A stretch of 64,000 nt of DNA from Pseudoalteromonas xiamenensis (GTDB lineage Bacteria; Pseudomonadota; Gammaproteobacteria; Enterobacterales; Alteromonadaceae): positions 1,116,001-1,180,000 of the forward strand of contig NZ_CP099917.1 of assembly GCF_030994125.1 (NCBI RefSeq), in the 5' to 3' direction. Both the position numbers and the translations under genes were made by a program. The notes below the pieces were generated by a model. That model ran no database searches and was not told where the DNA came from. It worked only from the letters and a program-made list of their open reading frames with translations. Below are positions 35,858 to 44,248 of this stretch, piece by piece; positions within the stretch are counted from its first letter, which is position 1; the number at the start of each line of letters is the position of its first letter.

Positions 35858-36769
35858 CTAGAGCATGTTCAACGGAATTTTTAGATAGATTTGCCCGTTG
35901 TCTTCCGCCGGAGGCATGTCGCCAGCTCGAATGTTGAGTTGAATGGCGGGCAAAATAAGACGAGGCATCGACAGCGTTTTATCACGGGATTCTCTGCGTG
36001 CGACAAATTCCGCCTCGCTCACCCCGTCATGAACATGAATATTCAACTTGCGTTGTTGTTCAACCGTTGTGCAGTATTCATGACCGCGGTCTTTAGTCGG
36101 ATAGTCGTGGCACACATACAACTCAGTTTGTGGCGACAAGGCCAGCAAAGCTTGAATCGAGTAATACAAGGTTTTAGCACTGCCACCCGGAAAATCACAG
36201 CGAGCAGTACCAACATCCGGCATAAACAATGTATCACCAACAAAAGCCATTTTTTCATTGATGATGTAAGCCAAGTCTGCGGGAGTGTGACCTGGGGTAT
36301 GCATTATCCGAATAGACATATCACCCACGGTGAGTGTTTCTTCATCTCGAAACAAACGATCAAACTGTGCCCCATTGGGCAAAAAGGATTTCTCTAAATT
36401 GAAGATAGTTTTAAAGGTTTGCTGAACCTCTTTAATATGCTCACCAATACCGATTTTAGCGCCAGTTTTGGCTTTTAAAAATGGGGCTGCAGACAAGTGA
36501 TCGGCGTGTGCATGGGTTTCTAGCACCCACTCTAACTGGCAACCATGTTGGTTAAGATGAGTGAGTATTTTTTCGGCACTTTCAGTGCTAGTACGTCCGG
36601 ATTTGTAGTCAAAATCCAGAACTGGGTCAATCACAATCGCTTTGTTGGTGAGACTGTCGACAACTACATAGCTAAAGGTTTCGCTATCGCTGTCTAAAAA
36701 GGCTTCTACGTGTATCAGCGACTTAGTTGCTGTGTGCCCAAACGTCGTGTTCATTTCACTGTGACCCAT
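35858..36769 (-). CDS. MBL-fold persulfide dioxygenase (ETHE1/Blh-like)
   Basis: The 303-residue protein has the metallo-beta-lactamase metal motif THAHADH (His86, His88, Asp90, His91), the downstream His161 in HTPGHT, and Asp179 in FVGDTLFMPD, followed by TARCDFPGG, a hallmark of the ETHE1/persulfide-dioxygenase group. It oxidises glutathione persulfide to sulfite in the cytoplasm. An internal ATG at 36754 is an alternative start; neither has a strong ribosome-binding site. It is the first gene of the detoxification operon, with a palindromic operator candidate 23 bp upstream. In alphaproteobacteria the orthologous operon is controlled by the ArsR-type BigR/SqrR sensors, but no such gene lies here. 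Confidence 0.88.
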   Translation of the reverse strand: MGHSEMNTTFGHTATKSLIHVEAFLDSDSETFSYVVVDSLTNKAIVIDPVLDFDYKSGRTSTESAEKILTHLNQHGCQLEWVLETHAHADHLSAAPFLKAKTGAKIGIGEHIKEVQQTFKTIFNLEKSFLPNGAQFDRLFRDEETLTVGDMSIRIMHTPGHTPADLAYIINEKMAFVGDTLFMPDVGTARCDFPGGSAKTLYYSIQALLALSPQTELYVCHDYPTKDRGHEYCTTVEQQRKLNIHVHDGVSEAEFVARRESRDKTLSMPRLILPAIQLNIRAGDMPPAEDNGQIYLKIPLNML

Positions 36770-36792
36770 TTCACGCTCGCATATTCCACATG

Positions 36793-36807
36793 GATATAAT
36801 TTATATC
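36793..36807 (-). promoter_or_regulatory. Perfect 15-bp palindrome upstream of the persulfide operon
   Basis: GATATAATTTATATC is symmetric around its central T and starts 23 bp from the operon's first codon. AT-rich palindromes of this size are typical for ArsR-family sulfide sensors such as BigR/SqrR. Binding by such a protein encoded elsewhere is inferred. Confidence 0.6.
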
Positions 36808-37150
36808 ATTTAGAAATATAGATTAGCAATGAAACAAGTCAAAATTTTTCGAAACCATTTTACTTAATTCATCGAAAGAGCCTGTGTTGACATTTTCGAC
36901 TAACGCTCACCTTAAATAGATGTCTTGTCGTTTAGACCAAGTCATTGAACCCTACTATTCACGTTTAATGTGGTTTTTTATCCGTCCTCTGCAGCACCGT
37001 AAGCATAAAGGTGAACACGTCGAAAAATTAAGTTACAAACCAATATGAAACTTACTATTGATGTTTTACACATCTAATTTTAACATCATTTTATCATTGG
37101 CGATTGTTGCTGCATATAACGTCTCCTTTGGTAAGAACAAATTGGAAAAC
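36808..37150. other. Intergenic region without a recognisable gene
   Basis: This ~340-bp AT-rich spacer separates the leftward persulfide operon from the rightward secreted-protein gene. A 42-codon frame at 36920-37048 has no ribosome-binding site and is not called. Its right part should carry the promoter of the gene at 37168. Confidence 0.4.
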
Positions 37151-37167
37151 AATAAAAGGAAAATTTT

Positions 37168-38163
37168 ATGAAAAACACACTTAAACTTTCGTCAATTGCT
37201 TCCGTGGTTGCACTGGCATGTTCATTGAATGTGGCGGCAGCAGAATCCACAGTATCCTCGATTCAAAATGACGTGTATCTCGATAATCAAGAAATGAACA
37301 CGATGGTTGTCGACCCTGTTACGACAAGTGTTGTCGCGTCATGGCTACTTGATCAAGCCAAGGGGGCTATTGCAGGCCAAGCAAAAAGTTTTATTAAGAA
37401 TTTATTATTTGGTAGCGGTGAATCAACAGGCCCTGCGATCGTTCGTTTACACGAAGAAGATTTACAAAAAATCGAAAACATGATCACTGACGTCATCATC
37501 ACCGATGCCGTCTACGATGCCAAAAGCCAATTAAATGGTTTTGGTACCACTTTCGAGTACTACCAAGATTCATTAAATTCAGGCCGCTTTGATTCTGCGA
37601 TTTTAAGTAGCCTATTAAACTATGTTAATACATTGCGTTATCACCGTGCATACGACTTAGGGTACAACTCTAATGCCTATGCGCTAACGACATCTTACTC
37701 GTTAATGGCGTCACTTAATGTAACTGTACTTACTGAGCGTTATGTCAATGGTTATGTGTCGCAAAGTTTCGTACGCTCACAAGCTAAAGCGATGGCATCA
37801 ACACTTTCGAGTTTAGGCGCAGCAGTTGACACCAAAGCAAGTAAAATGGGCTATGTCCGCACTTTTGGTAACGGTTGCTGGGGTGCGCTGTCACAGGCAA
37901 AAGAAATGTACCAAATGGATGTTGAAGCGGAACAATCGTTCTCAATCGAAGGTCATGAAATGCAGCCTATGGCACCGCAAGGTTGTATCGTACAAGCCTA
38001 TTTCCCAGGCAAACCCTATAAAACGTGGGATACGGAAATCTATGGTCGTTTAGAAGCCGAAGAACGGGCTTACGACTATTTAACGCTCGTACGTACGCAA
38101 TACGCCAATGAAATCAAAGGCGAAGACTATTCTGAAATTCTAACTAAACTTAACACCCTGTAA
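37168..38163 (+). CDS. Secreted protein of unknown function, helix-rich
   Basis: The 331-residue protein starts behind AAAGGA with a clear Sec signal peptide (cut near Ala-Ala-Ala-Glu at ~25). The mature part begins with an amphipathic/hydrophobic stretch (~50-80: VVASWLLDQAKGAIAGQAKS). It appears mostly alpha-helical and has two cysteines (GNGCWGA and PQGCIVQ) about 40 residues apart that could form a disulfide. The composition recalls helical pore-forming or delta-endotoxin-N-like proteins, but I see no diagnostic motif and do not assign a family. It is monocistronic, closed by a hairpin at 38189-38213. Confidence 0.7.
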   Translation: MKNTLKLSSIASVVALACSLNVAAAESTVSSIQNDVYLDNQEMNTMVVDPVTTSVVASWLLDQAKGAIAGQAKSFIKNLLFGSGESTGPAIVRLHEEDLQKIENMITDVIITDAVYDAKSQLNGFGTTFEYYQDSLNSGRFDSAILSSLLNYVNTLRYHRAYDLGYNSNAYALTTSYSLMASLNVTVLTERYVNGYVSQSFVRSQAKAMASTLSSLGAAVDTKASKMGYVRTFGNGCWGALSQAKEMYQMDVEAEQSFSIEGHEMQPMAPQGCIVQAYFPGKPYKTWDTEIYGRLEAEERAYDYLTLVRTQYANEIKGEDYSEILTKLNTL

Positions 38164-38188
38164 GCGACTCGCTACATCGTGAATGATT

Positions 38189-38220
38189 GAGCCAGAGGTT
38201 TTTGCGCTGGCTCGCTTTCT
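38189..38220 (+). terminator. Terminator after the secreted-protein gene
   Basis: GAGCCAG (38189-38195) and CTGGCTC (38207-38213) form a stem followed by a T-rich run. Confidence 0.65.
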
Positions 38221-38243
38221 TTGACAAAAAAACTTCTTTAACC

Positions 38244-39131
38244 TTATGTTTTTAATACTTTAATCAAGTCTGCCATTCCGGGATGCAGACGTTTATCTTG
38301 GCAATAAAAATAGTAATCTACCGTTGGCAATGCTTGCTCAATATACGCAAAATGGATGTCCTGCTGATACTTTGTCGAGAGTGATTTTGGTACGATTGCA
38401 CACCCAATTTGATTGGCCACCAACGCCAGTGTTGCTGATTTCGTCCTCACCTTTTGAACTAGCTTTGGCATAACACCTACAGAATCAAGCACCGCATAGA
38501 TTTCGTCATAGAGTTCAGGATGAAGCTCCCGAGGGTAACCAATATAGGGTTTGCCTTTGAGTTGCGACAAACAAACGTGCTCGCCGAACTCGCTCCAAGA
38601 CTTTGGCACGGCTAATACGTATGCTTCGCGCTTCAGAAGATACAAATGTTCTTCAGGTAAATTCATCTCATGTAGGCGAATAACGGCGGCATCAATCAGC
38701 TTATTGTGGCACTGTGTCAGTAATTGTTGCGTTGTACCTTCCTCAAGTTGGATGACATCATTTGGCCTACGTTGACGAAATGCCATCATGCGCGGCGCTA
38801 TTAAAACGTCAATGGCAAGTCCAATAGCCCCTAATCTTAGTGGCGCATTATCGACGTCTGATTGAGATCGGATATACTGCATTAACTCACTATGCGCTTC
38901 CAAAACCCGACCCGCTTGTTGCACGATGCGCTCGCCCTGAGCCGTCAATTTAACCTGACGAGTTGAACGTTCAAACAACTTGATATTAAAGCTTTCTTCG
39001 ATTTTTTTTATTTGCTGGCTTAATGGCGGTTGCGCAATGTTCAATCGCTCCGCGGCGCGGCTAAAGCTCAATTCTTGTGCAACGGTTACCAAGTATTTTA
39101 ACTTTTTGAGATCCAACTTATTTATATCCAT
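38244..39131 (-). CDS. LysR-family transcriptional regulator (CatM/BenM-like subgroup)
   Basis: The 295-residue protein has a typical LysR HTH at ~20-65 (SFSRAAERLNIAQPPLSQQI), then a periplasmic-binding-like sensor domain. The QPPLSQQI helix is shared with CatM/BenM-type activators of aromatic degradation, but no such pathway is near. It is divergent from the secreted esterase gene (start 39218), separated by ~85 bp, so control of that gene is likely. Confidence 0.85.
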   Translation of the reverse strand: MDINKLDLKKLKYLVTVAQELSFSRAAERLNIAQPPLSQQIKKIEESFNIKLFERSTRQVKLTAQGERIVQQAGRVLEAHSELMQYIRSQSDVDNAPLRLGAIGLAIDVLIAPRMMAFRQRRPNDVIQLEEGTTQQLLTQCHNKLIDAAVIRLHEMNLPEEHLYLLKREAYVLAVPKSWSEFGEHVCLSQLKGKPYIGYPRELHPELYDEIYAVLDSVGVMPKLVQKVRTKSATLALVANQIGCAIVPKSLSTKYQQDIHFAYIEQALPTVDYYFYCQDKRLHPGMADLIKVLKT

Positions 39132-39217
39132 GTAATATAAATACCCGAATTCTATATATTTGTTTTCTATTTAACTTACCTTTAGTGTCTAAAGCAATAA
39201 CAAAATCGGTAATAGAA

Positions 39218-40309
39218 ATGACAAAATTACTCTCCTTCATTTTGCTGTTTGCATTGCTTTGCAGCCCCTTTGCAAATGCAAAATTAGAACGCCATAGCTA
39301 CTATTCAAAAGCGATCGAAAACAACGTCATTGGCACAAATCCTGAGCGGGTCATCAGTGTCTATCTGCCAGCGAGCTATGATAACGCTCCGGACAAAATT
39401 TACCCTGTAGTCTATTTTCTTGGTGCCTACAGTTGGTCGAATGATTTTGCACTTCCAATGGAAAAACGCATTGACCGCTTCGGTACTAAAAACCAACCTG
39501 TCGAGTTTATTGTTGTGATGCTGGATGGGGATACACCGCTACGTGGCAGTTTTTACGTTAATTCAAAGGCGCATGGCCATTTTGAGGATTTCATTATGTC
39601 AGAGGCCATTCCTTGGGTACGTAGTCATTTCAGAGTCACCCATAATCCAAATCTTACCGCGATAGCGGGCTACTCAATGGGTGGCACGGGCGCGTTGCGA
39701 CTTGCCGCTCGATATCCAAACCATTTCGGGCATGTTTACGCATTAAGTCCTGGTGTGTTCAACAAAACGGGCCTTGAAGATTCGTTTCTTTCTAATAAAT
39801 CGGCAATAACGCACTACAATACCTTTCGCCAAAACTATGCAAAAGTTGACGATAAGTTGGCATACCTGAATGAGGAGTTCGCCTCATTCCAAGGTGATAA
39901 GCTTTGGGATAATGGCGATGAGAATAGCGATTACGCGTTCATTCTGGCCTATGGTGGCGCTTTTGCGAGTCGCCCTAATGAGGCGTTTGGTCTACATTAT
40001 TCCGAGGAAAAAAGTGCTTATCCAACATGGCAAGCTGGGTTCGGCGACATCTTATCTATGTACAAGTCCTCTTCCGTGCTCAATAAACTGAATTCGGTCC
40101 TGATTGAGGTCGGTGACCATGATGAGTTTCGTTGGATCACAAACGGCTGCGTAACGCTAAAAGTAGCTAGCGAGGAAGCTAACAGTATTGTCAAAGTCAC
40201 TGTCTTTGATGGTGATCACGGTGACCATTTCGGACAACGAATTGAGTTGAGTATGTTGCCACATTTTGTAAATGTGCTCACTCAACACACAAAGATAAGG
40301 TCAAACTAA
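39218..40309 (+). CDS. Secreted alpha/beta-hydrolase-fold esterase (PF00756-like)
   Basis: Starting at the ATG at 39218, the 363-residue protein has a Sec signal peptide (LLSFILLFALLCSPFANA). A GTG 33 bp upstream would place extra residues before it and is less likely. The nucleophile Ser153 sits in GYSMGGTGAL, preceded by the family's SEAIPWVRSHF helix. A GDHGDHFG segment near the C-terminus supplies the probable catalytic His. The fold is that of esterase D/FrmB/antigen-85-type enzymes; the natural ester is unknown. Export fits hydrolysis of extracellular substrates. The divergent LysR gene is its probable regulator. Confidence 0.82.
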   Translation: MTKLLSFILLFALLCSPFANAKLERHSYYSKAIENNVIGTNPERVISVYLPASYDNAPDKIYPVVYFLGAYSWSNDFALPMEKRIDRFGTKNQPVEFIVVMLDGDTPLRGSFYVNSKAHGHFEDFIMSEAIPWVRSHFRVTHNPNLTAIAGYSMGGTGALRLAARYPNHFGHVYALSPGVFNKTGLEDSFLSNKSAITHYNTFRQNYAKVDDKLAYLNEEFASFQGDKLWDNGDENSDYAFILAYGGAFASRPNEAFGLHYSEEKSAYPTWQAGFGDILSMYKSSSVLNKLNSVLIEVGDHDEFRWITNGCVTLKVASEEANSIVKVTVFDGDHGDHFGQRIELSMLPHFVNVLTQHTKIRSN

Positions 40310-40334
40310 CCCTTGCATCAAAGAAACAAGAAAA

Positions 40335-40366
40335 GTCGGTATTACGCAACTTTACGTAATACCGAC
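40335..40366. terminator. Bidirectional hairpin between esterase and chitinase genes
   Basis: GTCGGTATTACG (40335-40346) and CGTAATACCGAC (40355-40366) form a perfect 12-bp stem with an 8-base loop. Confidence 0.75.
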
Positions 40367-40385
40367 GAGCAAAAACAGCGCAAAA

Positions 40386-42935
40386 TTACTGCCCTTGGTT
40401 CATTTGAGTCAATTTATCGCCGATAGGTTTTGAAAAGTTATAACCATCGAATTTGTCCCAATTGATTGACCAGGTCATTACGCCACCAAATTGCGAATAC
40501 GACTTAGAAGGCTTAATTGACCCACATTGTGTTCCTTTCGTTAAGCAATCGAGTGCCGCGATAATATTCGCCGTGGGTGCTTGACCTGAATTTGCCGATT
40601 TAGGACCCGATGGTAAACCGATGGCGACTTGGTCATCACGCAGTGGCGCAAATTGTTGACCATTTGCGAGTTTAAAACCTTCCACCAGCATTTTCGCGTG
40701 TGCAACCATCATGTTTACTGAACCTTCTGGTGCACTACTCGCCTCATAAGGATTCGGTAAACCACCATTGTTGTACAATTGCACATGCAGCAAATCAAGC
40801 ATATCGCGCAGCTCATCTATCAAAGGAATATATGCTCCCCAAATCCCCGAATACGCAATCATACCGCCATGGACATAAGGATGCTCTGGTGCCATAGTAA
40901 GGTACATATCACCACCGATGTTCTGCTCTATTTTCTTCAATGCACGAGGCAAACGCGCTTGAATTTGCGAACCGTGTACTAGGTTTGAACCGCTTTCTAA
41001 ATCGATATCTAAGCCATCAAATCCCCATTCCTTGATGATTGTCGTAAGACTGCTTACAAAATTTGCTTCATCTGAATCGGTATTGAGTGTAATCGTTCCC
41101 TCTGCACCACCTAGGCTCAGCACAATTACTTTGCCTTGTGCTTGTAAAGCTTTGACATCATTTTTAAATTTAGCCGGGTCAATCGCTGGGCAAGTTGAGT
41201 GAATATCTTGAACAAACGGCGTGAAATGCACTGTACCGCTAGAGTTTCGATCATTTTCTGCAAACGCAATATCGATTACATCCCAAGCAGGCGAAATATC
41301 CGAAAGTGGAATTGGGCAACCGGCTGGATTCACGAAGTTATGCCAATAGCCAATTAACTTGTGTGTTTTACCAATTGGCGCATTGACGACCTCGACGGAC
41401 ACACCTTGGCTGGATGCTTCATTCCCAACATTATCTTTGGCTTTTGTCGATAATGTTACGTTGCCGATTGCTGCCGGTGTATAAGCCCATTGATAAGGTA
41501 GCGTGGTGTCCGTACCAAGCAGCAAACCATTGGCAAAGAACTGTACTTGTGAGATTTGACCTGCAAATGCCGATGCATCAGCTTGCAATTGCACTGTTTT
41601 ACCCAGTACTAAACGACTACCAGCGCTTGGTGCCGTTAATGTAGTTACAACCGATTGATCGGTAACAACAACTTGTTGTGTGCTTTCACCAACATTACCC
41701 TCATTATCAGTTGCTTGTGCTTTTAAGGTTACGTTACCAACACGGGTTGGCGTCCAGTCAAATAGTAATGAACTTTGACTTACTTGTGTAAGCAACGTGT
41801 CGTTTGCAAAGACAGCCAACTGGCTCACTTGTCCATCAGCGTCATTTGCCGTCACTTGGATTTTAGTCACGGCGTTTTTCAATATTGTGCTGTCCGGCGC
41901 TGGTGTTTGAAACTGAACTGTAGGCACAGCTGCACACAACCCACTTTCCGTCCATGCATCTTTCCAATATTGGCCAGTTCCTGGCTCATAAGCCCAAGCG
42001 GCATTAGAGCTACACCAGCCAGCAACATCACAACGATATTTAAGATTATTATGCGCGACAATTTGGCCTGCGCTATATGCCTGTCCTGCAACGTAACTTG
42101 CAAGGCCTGCACAACCACCAGACTGCTGTTCCACCACTTTCACTGAAACGCTGGACATTGTCGTTGCATCTTTATCGTCTGTCGCAATGACTTTTAGCGT
42201 TTGGCTTCCAACGGTATTTGCTTGCCAAGCAATTTGATATGGTGATTTATCGAGTGTCGCAAGTAGTGTTTCACCTAACCAAAACGTGACTGATTTAACA
42301 CTCCCGTCGCTATCCGATGCTTCCGCTTGAATACTGACAGTACTGCCTACATTAACCTGACTGCCCGATACAGGGTTCTTAATCGAGACAGTTGGCGGCA
42401 CATTACCCGATGCTGACTGAACAGTAATATTTACACTCGAGCTTTCTGTCGTTGCACCGTCATTATCCGTTACTTTGGCAAGTAATCGGTGTTGACCAAG
42501 AACCGCTGACCAACTTATTTCATAAGGTGTTTTACTTACTTCCCCAAGTAAATTGCCATTAATATAGAATGCAACATTGGCAATTGAGCCATCACTATCC
42601 GTTGCAGACGCCTTAATGATAACGCTGTCATTTTCAGCCAAAATACTGTTGTCCGTTGGCGAATCAATCGCCACCACAGGAAACTGATTACCACCACAAG
42701 CCCCTAACACTTTCCAAACATCATAAGTATTACTGTTCGTTGCAGGTGTTTGGTTTTGAGTCCACCATTTGGCTTCAAATGCTGTATTTTGTAGCGTGAC
42801 TTTGCTGCCAGACGTATACACGGCATTTTGCTCCCATGTACTGAGGCCTGTGCAGTCAAAGGCATAAACGGACGAAGTTAGCCCAAGGGTGACGAGTGCC
42901 AAAGCGCTTTTCGTCGCTATATTGCGTTGTGTCAT
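40386..42935 (-). CDS. Modular secreted GH18 chitinase
   Basis: This 849-residue enzyme starts behind AAAGGAG with a Sec signal peptide (cut after VYA). Order of domains: CBM5/12 chitin-binding module (~27-80; TWEQNAVYTSGSKV), two Ig-like modules (~85-270; DSDGSIANVAFYINGNLLGE), a second CBM5/12 (~274-335; YVAGQAYSAGQIVAHN), two more Ig-like modules (~340-540), and the GH18 catalytic domain (~548-845). The catalytic D-x-x-D-x-D-x-E signature is intact in FDGLDIDLESG near residue 642. It hydrolyses chitin outside the cell. The size and two binding modules suit insoluble chitin of marine particles. A monocistronic unit. Confidence 0.93.
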   Translation of the reverse strand: MTQRNIATKSALALVTLGLTSSVYAFDCTGLSTWEQNAVYTSGSKVTLQNTAFEAKWWTQNQTPATNSNTYDVWKVLGACGGNQFPVVAIDSPTDNSILAENDSVIIKASATDSDGSIANVAFYINGNLLGEVSKTPYEISWSAVLGQHRLLAKVTDNDGATTESSSVNITVQSASGNVPPTVSIKNPVSGSQVNVGSTVSIQAEASDSDGSVKSVTFWLGETLLATLDKSPYQIAWQANTVGSQTLKVIATDDKDATTMSSVSVKVVEQQSGGCAGLASYVAGQAYSAGQIVAHNNLKYRCDVAGWCSSNAAWAYEPGTGQYWKDAWTESGLCAAVPTVQFQTPAPDSTILKNAVTKIQVTANDADGQVSQLAVFANDTLLTQVSQSSLLFDWTPTRVGNVTLKAQATDNEGNVGESTQQVVVTDQSVVTTLTAPSAGSRLVLGKTVQLQADASAFAGQISQVQFFANGLLLGTDTTLPYQWAYTPAAIGNVTLSTKAKDNVGNEASSQGVSVEVVNAPIGKTHKLIGYWHNFVNPAGCPIPLSDISPAWDVIDIAFAENDRNSSGTVHFTPFVQDIHSTCPAIDPAKFKNDVKALQAQGKVIVLSLGGAEGTITLNTDSDEANFVSSLTTIIKEWGFDGLDIDLESGSNLVHGSQIQARLPRALKKIEQNIGGDMYLTMAPEHPYVHGGMIAYSGIWGAYIPLIDELRDMLDLLHVQLYNNGGLPNPYEASSAPEGSVNMMVAHAKMLVEGFKLANGQQFAPLRDDQVAIGLPSGPKSANSGQAPTANIIAALDCLTKGTQCGSIKPSKSYSQFGGVMTWSINWDKFDGYNFSKPIGDKLTQMNQGQ

Positions 42936-43139
42936 TATTGACTCCTTTACATGTTTTTGTTCAAAGCTTAACCAGCTTATAGGTAAGTAAAGTGTTACGC
43001 AATTGAAAATATAAGATTGATAAACGCAATAAACCGTGACGTCAAAATGTGCAAAGACTGTTAGAAAGGCAACGTGGATTTAGGAGCAAGTACTCAGGTG
43101 AGCGCACTGACTCATTGTGGGCTGAATACGAAAAGTGCG

Positions 43140-43625
43140 CTATGGACGTGTAAACGCGTTAATTTTCTCAACAAGTCTATCTAATCGCGCATCCAAGCTT
43201 TTAATGTCGGTATCAAATGCCTTGCTGACTGCATTCATTTCTTCGCTGATGCTCGTTTCCCATTGCGCTCCGGCAAGATTGTTATTCGCGCTTTGCTTTT
43301 TACGCATCAGCGCGTCCAATTTAGCATCGCGTTGTTTCATCAACCGATTCCGCTTTCCTTCAAGCCGTTCGAATTCTCGCTTGATCTGCTCCAATTCTAC
43401 GTACATATCAACTTGTTCAAGTGTTTTTTGATGTTTGAGATCATCAGTATTGGCGGCCTGTTCATTAGTCGACATTTTCGGCGGTGGTGTAATTGTGACC
43501 ACTTGTTGATTGTCTCCACAAGGAAACTGCGAGTATACGATGGTGCCCTCATTGTCACATTTATAAACAGAGGATGCTGCACTGGCTATCCAACTAGAAA
43601 CCGCGAAAAGTAGAGAAATAGACAT
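43140..43625 (-). CDS. DUF4124-like exported protein with coiled coil
   Basis: The 161-residue protein has a short signal peptide (LLFAVSSWIASA), then a DUF4124-like segment (SVYKCDNEGTIVYSQFPCG) with two cysteines, and a charged helical coiled coil from ~60 to the end (KREFERLEGKRNRLMKQRDAK). The function of DUF4124 proteins is unknown; the location is probably periplasmic. Confidence 0.75.
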   Translation of the reverse strand: MSISLLFAVSSWIASAASSVYKCDNEGTIVYSQFPCGDNQQVVTITPPPKMSTNEQAANTDDLKHQKTLEQVDMYVELEQIKREFERLEGKRNRLMKQRDAKLDALMRKKQSANNNLAGAQWETSISEEMNAVSKAFDTDIKSLDARLDRLVEKINAFTRP

Positions 43626-43718
43626 ACTTACACTCCATGCATGTTGGCCTTAATGAATTACAGCATACCACAAACGGCCACATTTCGACTGGATTAACTT
43701 TGGTGAATACGTAAAGTA

Positions 43719-43745
43719 AAAAAGGAAACCTGAGGTTTCCTTTTT
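43719..43745. terminator. Terminator after the DUF3297 gene
   Basis: AAAAAGGAAACC and GGTTTCCTTTTT enclose a TGA loop; the A/T tracts on both sides make it effective in both directions. Confidence 0.85.
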
Positions 43746-43768
43746 ATCTAACAAGGCCGGAAAGCGAA

Positions 43769-44023
43769 TTACGCTTCGCGATAAAATGCCTCTACCGTGC
43801 CTTTTGATTTGATAAGCAGTGGCTGACCACGACGGTCTAATGCTTTTGGAGAGGCAATCATAACCCAACCTTCGCTGATACAATACTCTTCAACATCAAA
43901 ACGCTCTTTGCCATTCAAGCGAATGCCGATATCGTGCTGAAGTACTTCTTCAGAGTAGAACTTGCTGCGCGGGTTAATTGATAGGCGATCTGGTAATGCC
44001 GGTAATGTCGTTGTGTCGTTCAT
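43769..44023 (-). CDS. DUF3297 family protein
   Basis: The 84-residue protein matches the small DUF3297 family (LPDRLSINPRSKFYSEEVL, and GKERFDVEEYCISEGWV in the middle). Members are widespread, cytoplasmic and uncharacterised; some databases wrongly call them glutathione peroxidase. Single-gene unit. Confidence 0.85.
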   Translation of the reverse strand: MNDTTTLPALPDRLSINPRSKFYSEEVLQHDIGIRLNGKERFDVEEYCISEGWVMIASPKALDRRGQPLLIKSKGTVEAFYREA

Positions 44024-44248
44024 TGTGTCTTATCTACTGTAATCAATTGATGACGTGTATTGTAGGTAATCCCATCTTTACGCTCAATAGTAATGCGAAA
44101 CTAAAATCATCCAAACGAGATTTTGTACCACAAAATTGATTTCAAGCAGCGTATTGCAGGAATGATGGTCGAATTCTGCTGTCCTGACTTGGAAATCCCA
44201 CCTAGTTACACTAGTATGTGACTGTATTTGCCGCTATTTTGTATAAAA

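Noticed and set aside
36920..37048. 42-codon ORF in the gap before the secreted-protein gene
   Set aside because: It has no ribosome-binding site and no recognisable composition; more likely chance.
43769..44023. Glutathione peroxidase
   Set aside because: This is a known misannotation of DUF3297; the protein lacks the catalytic Cys/SeCys motif and is far too short.
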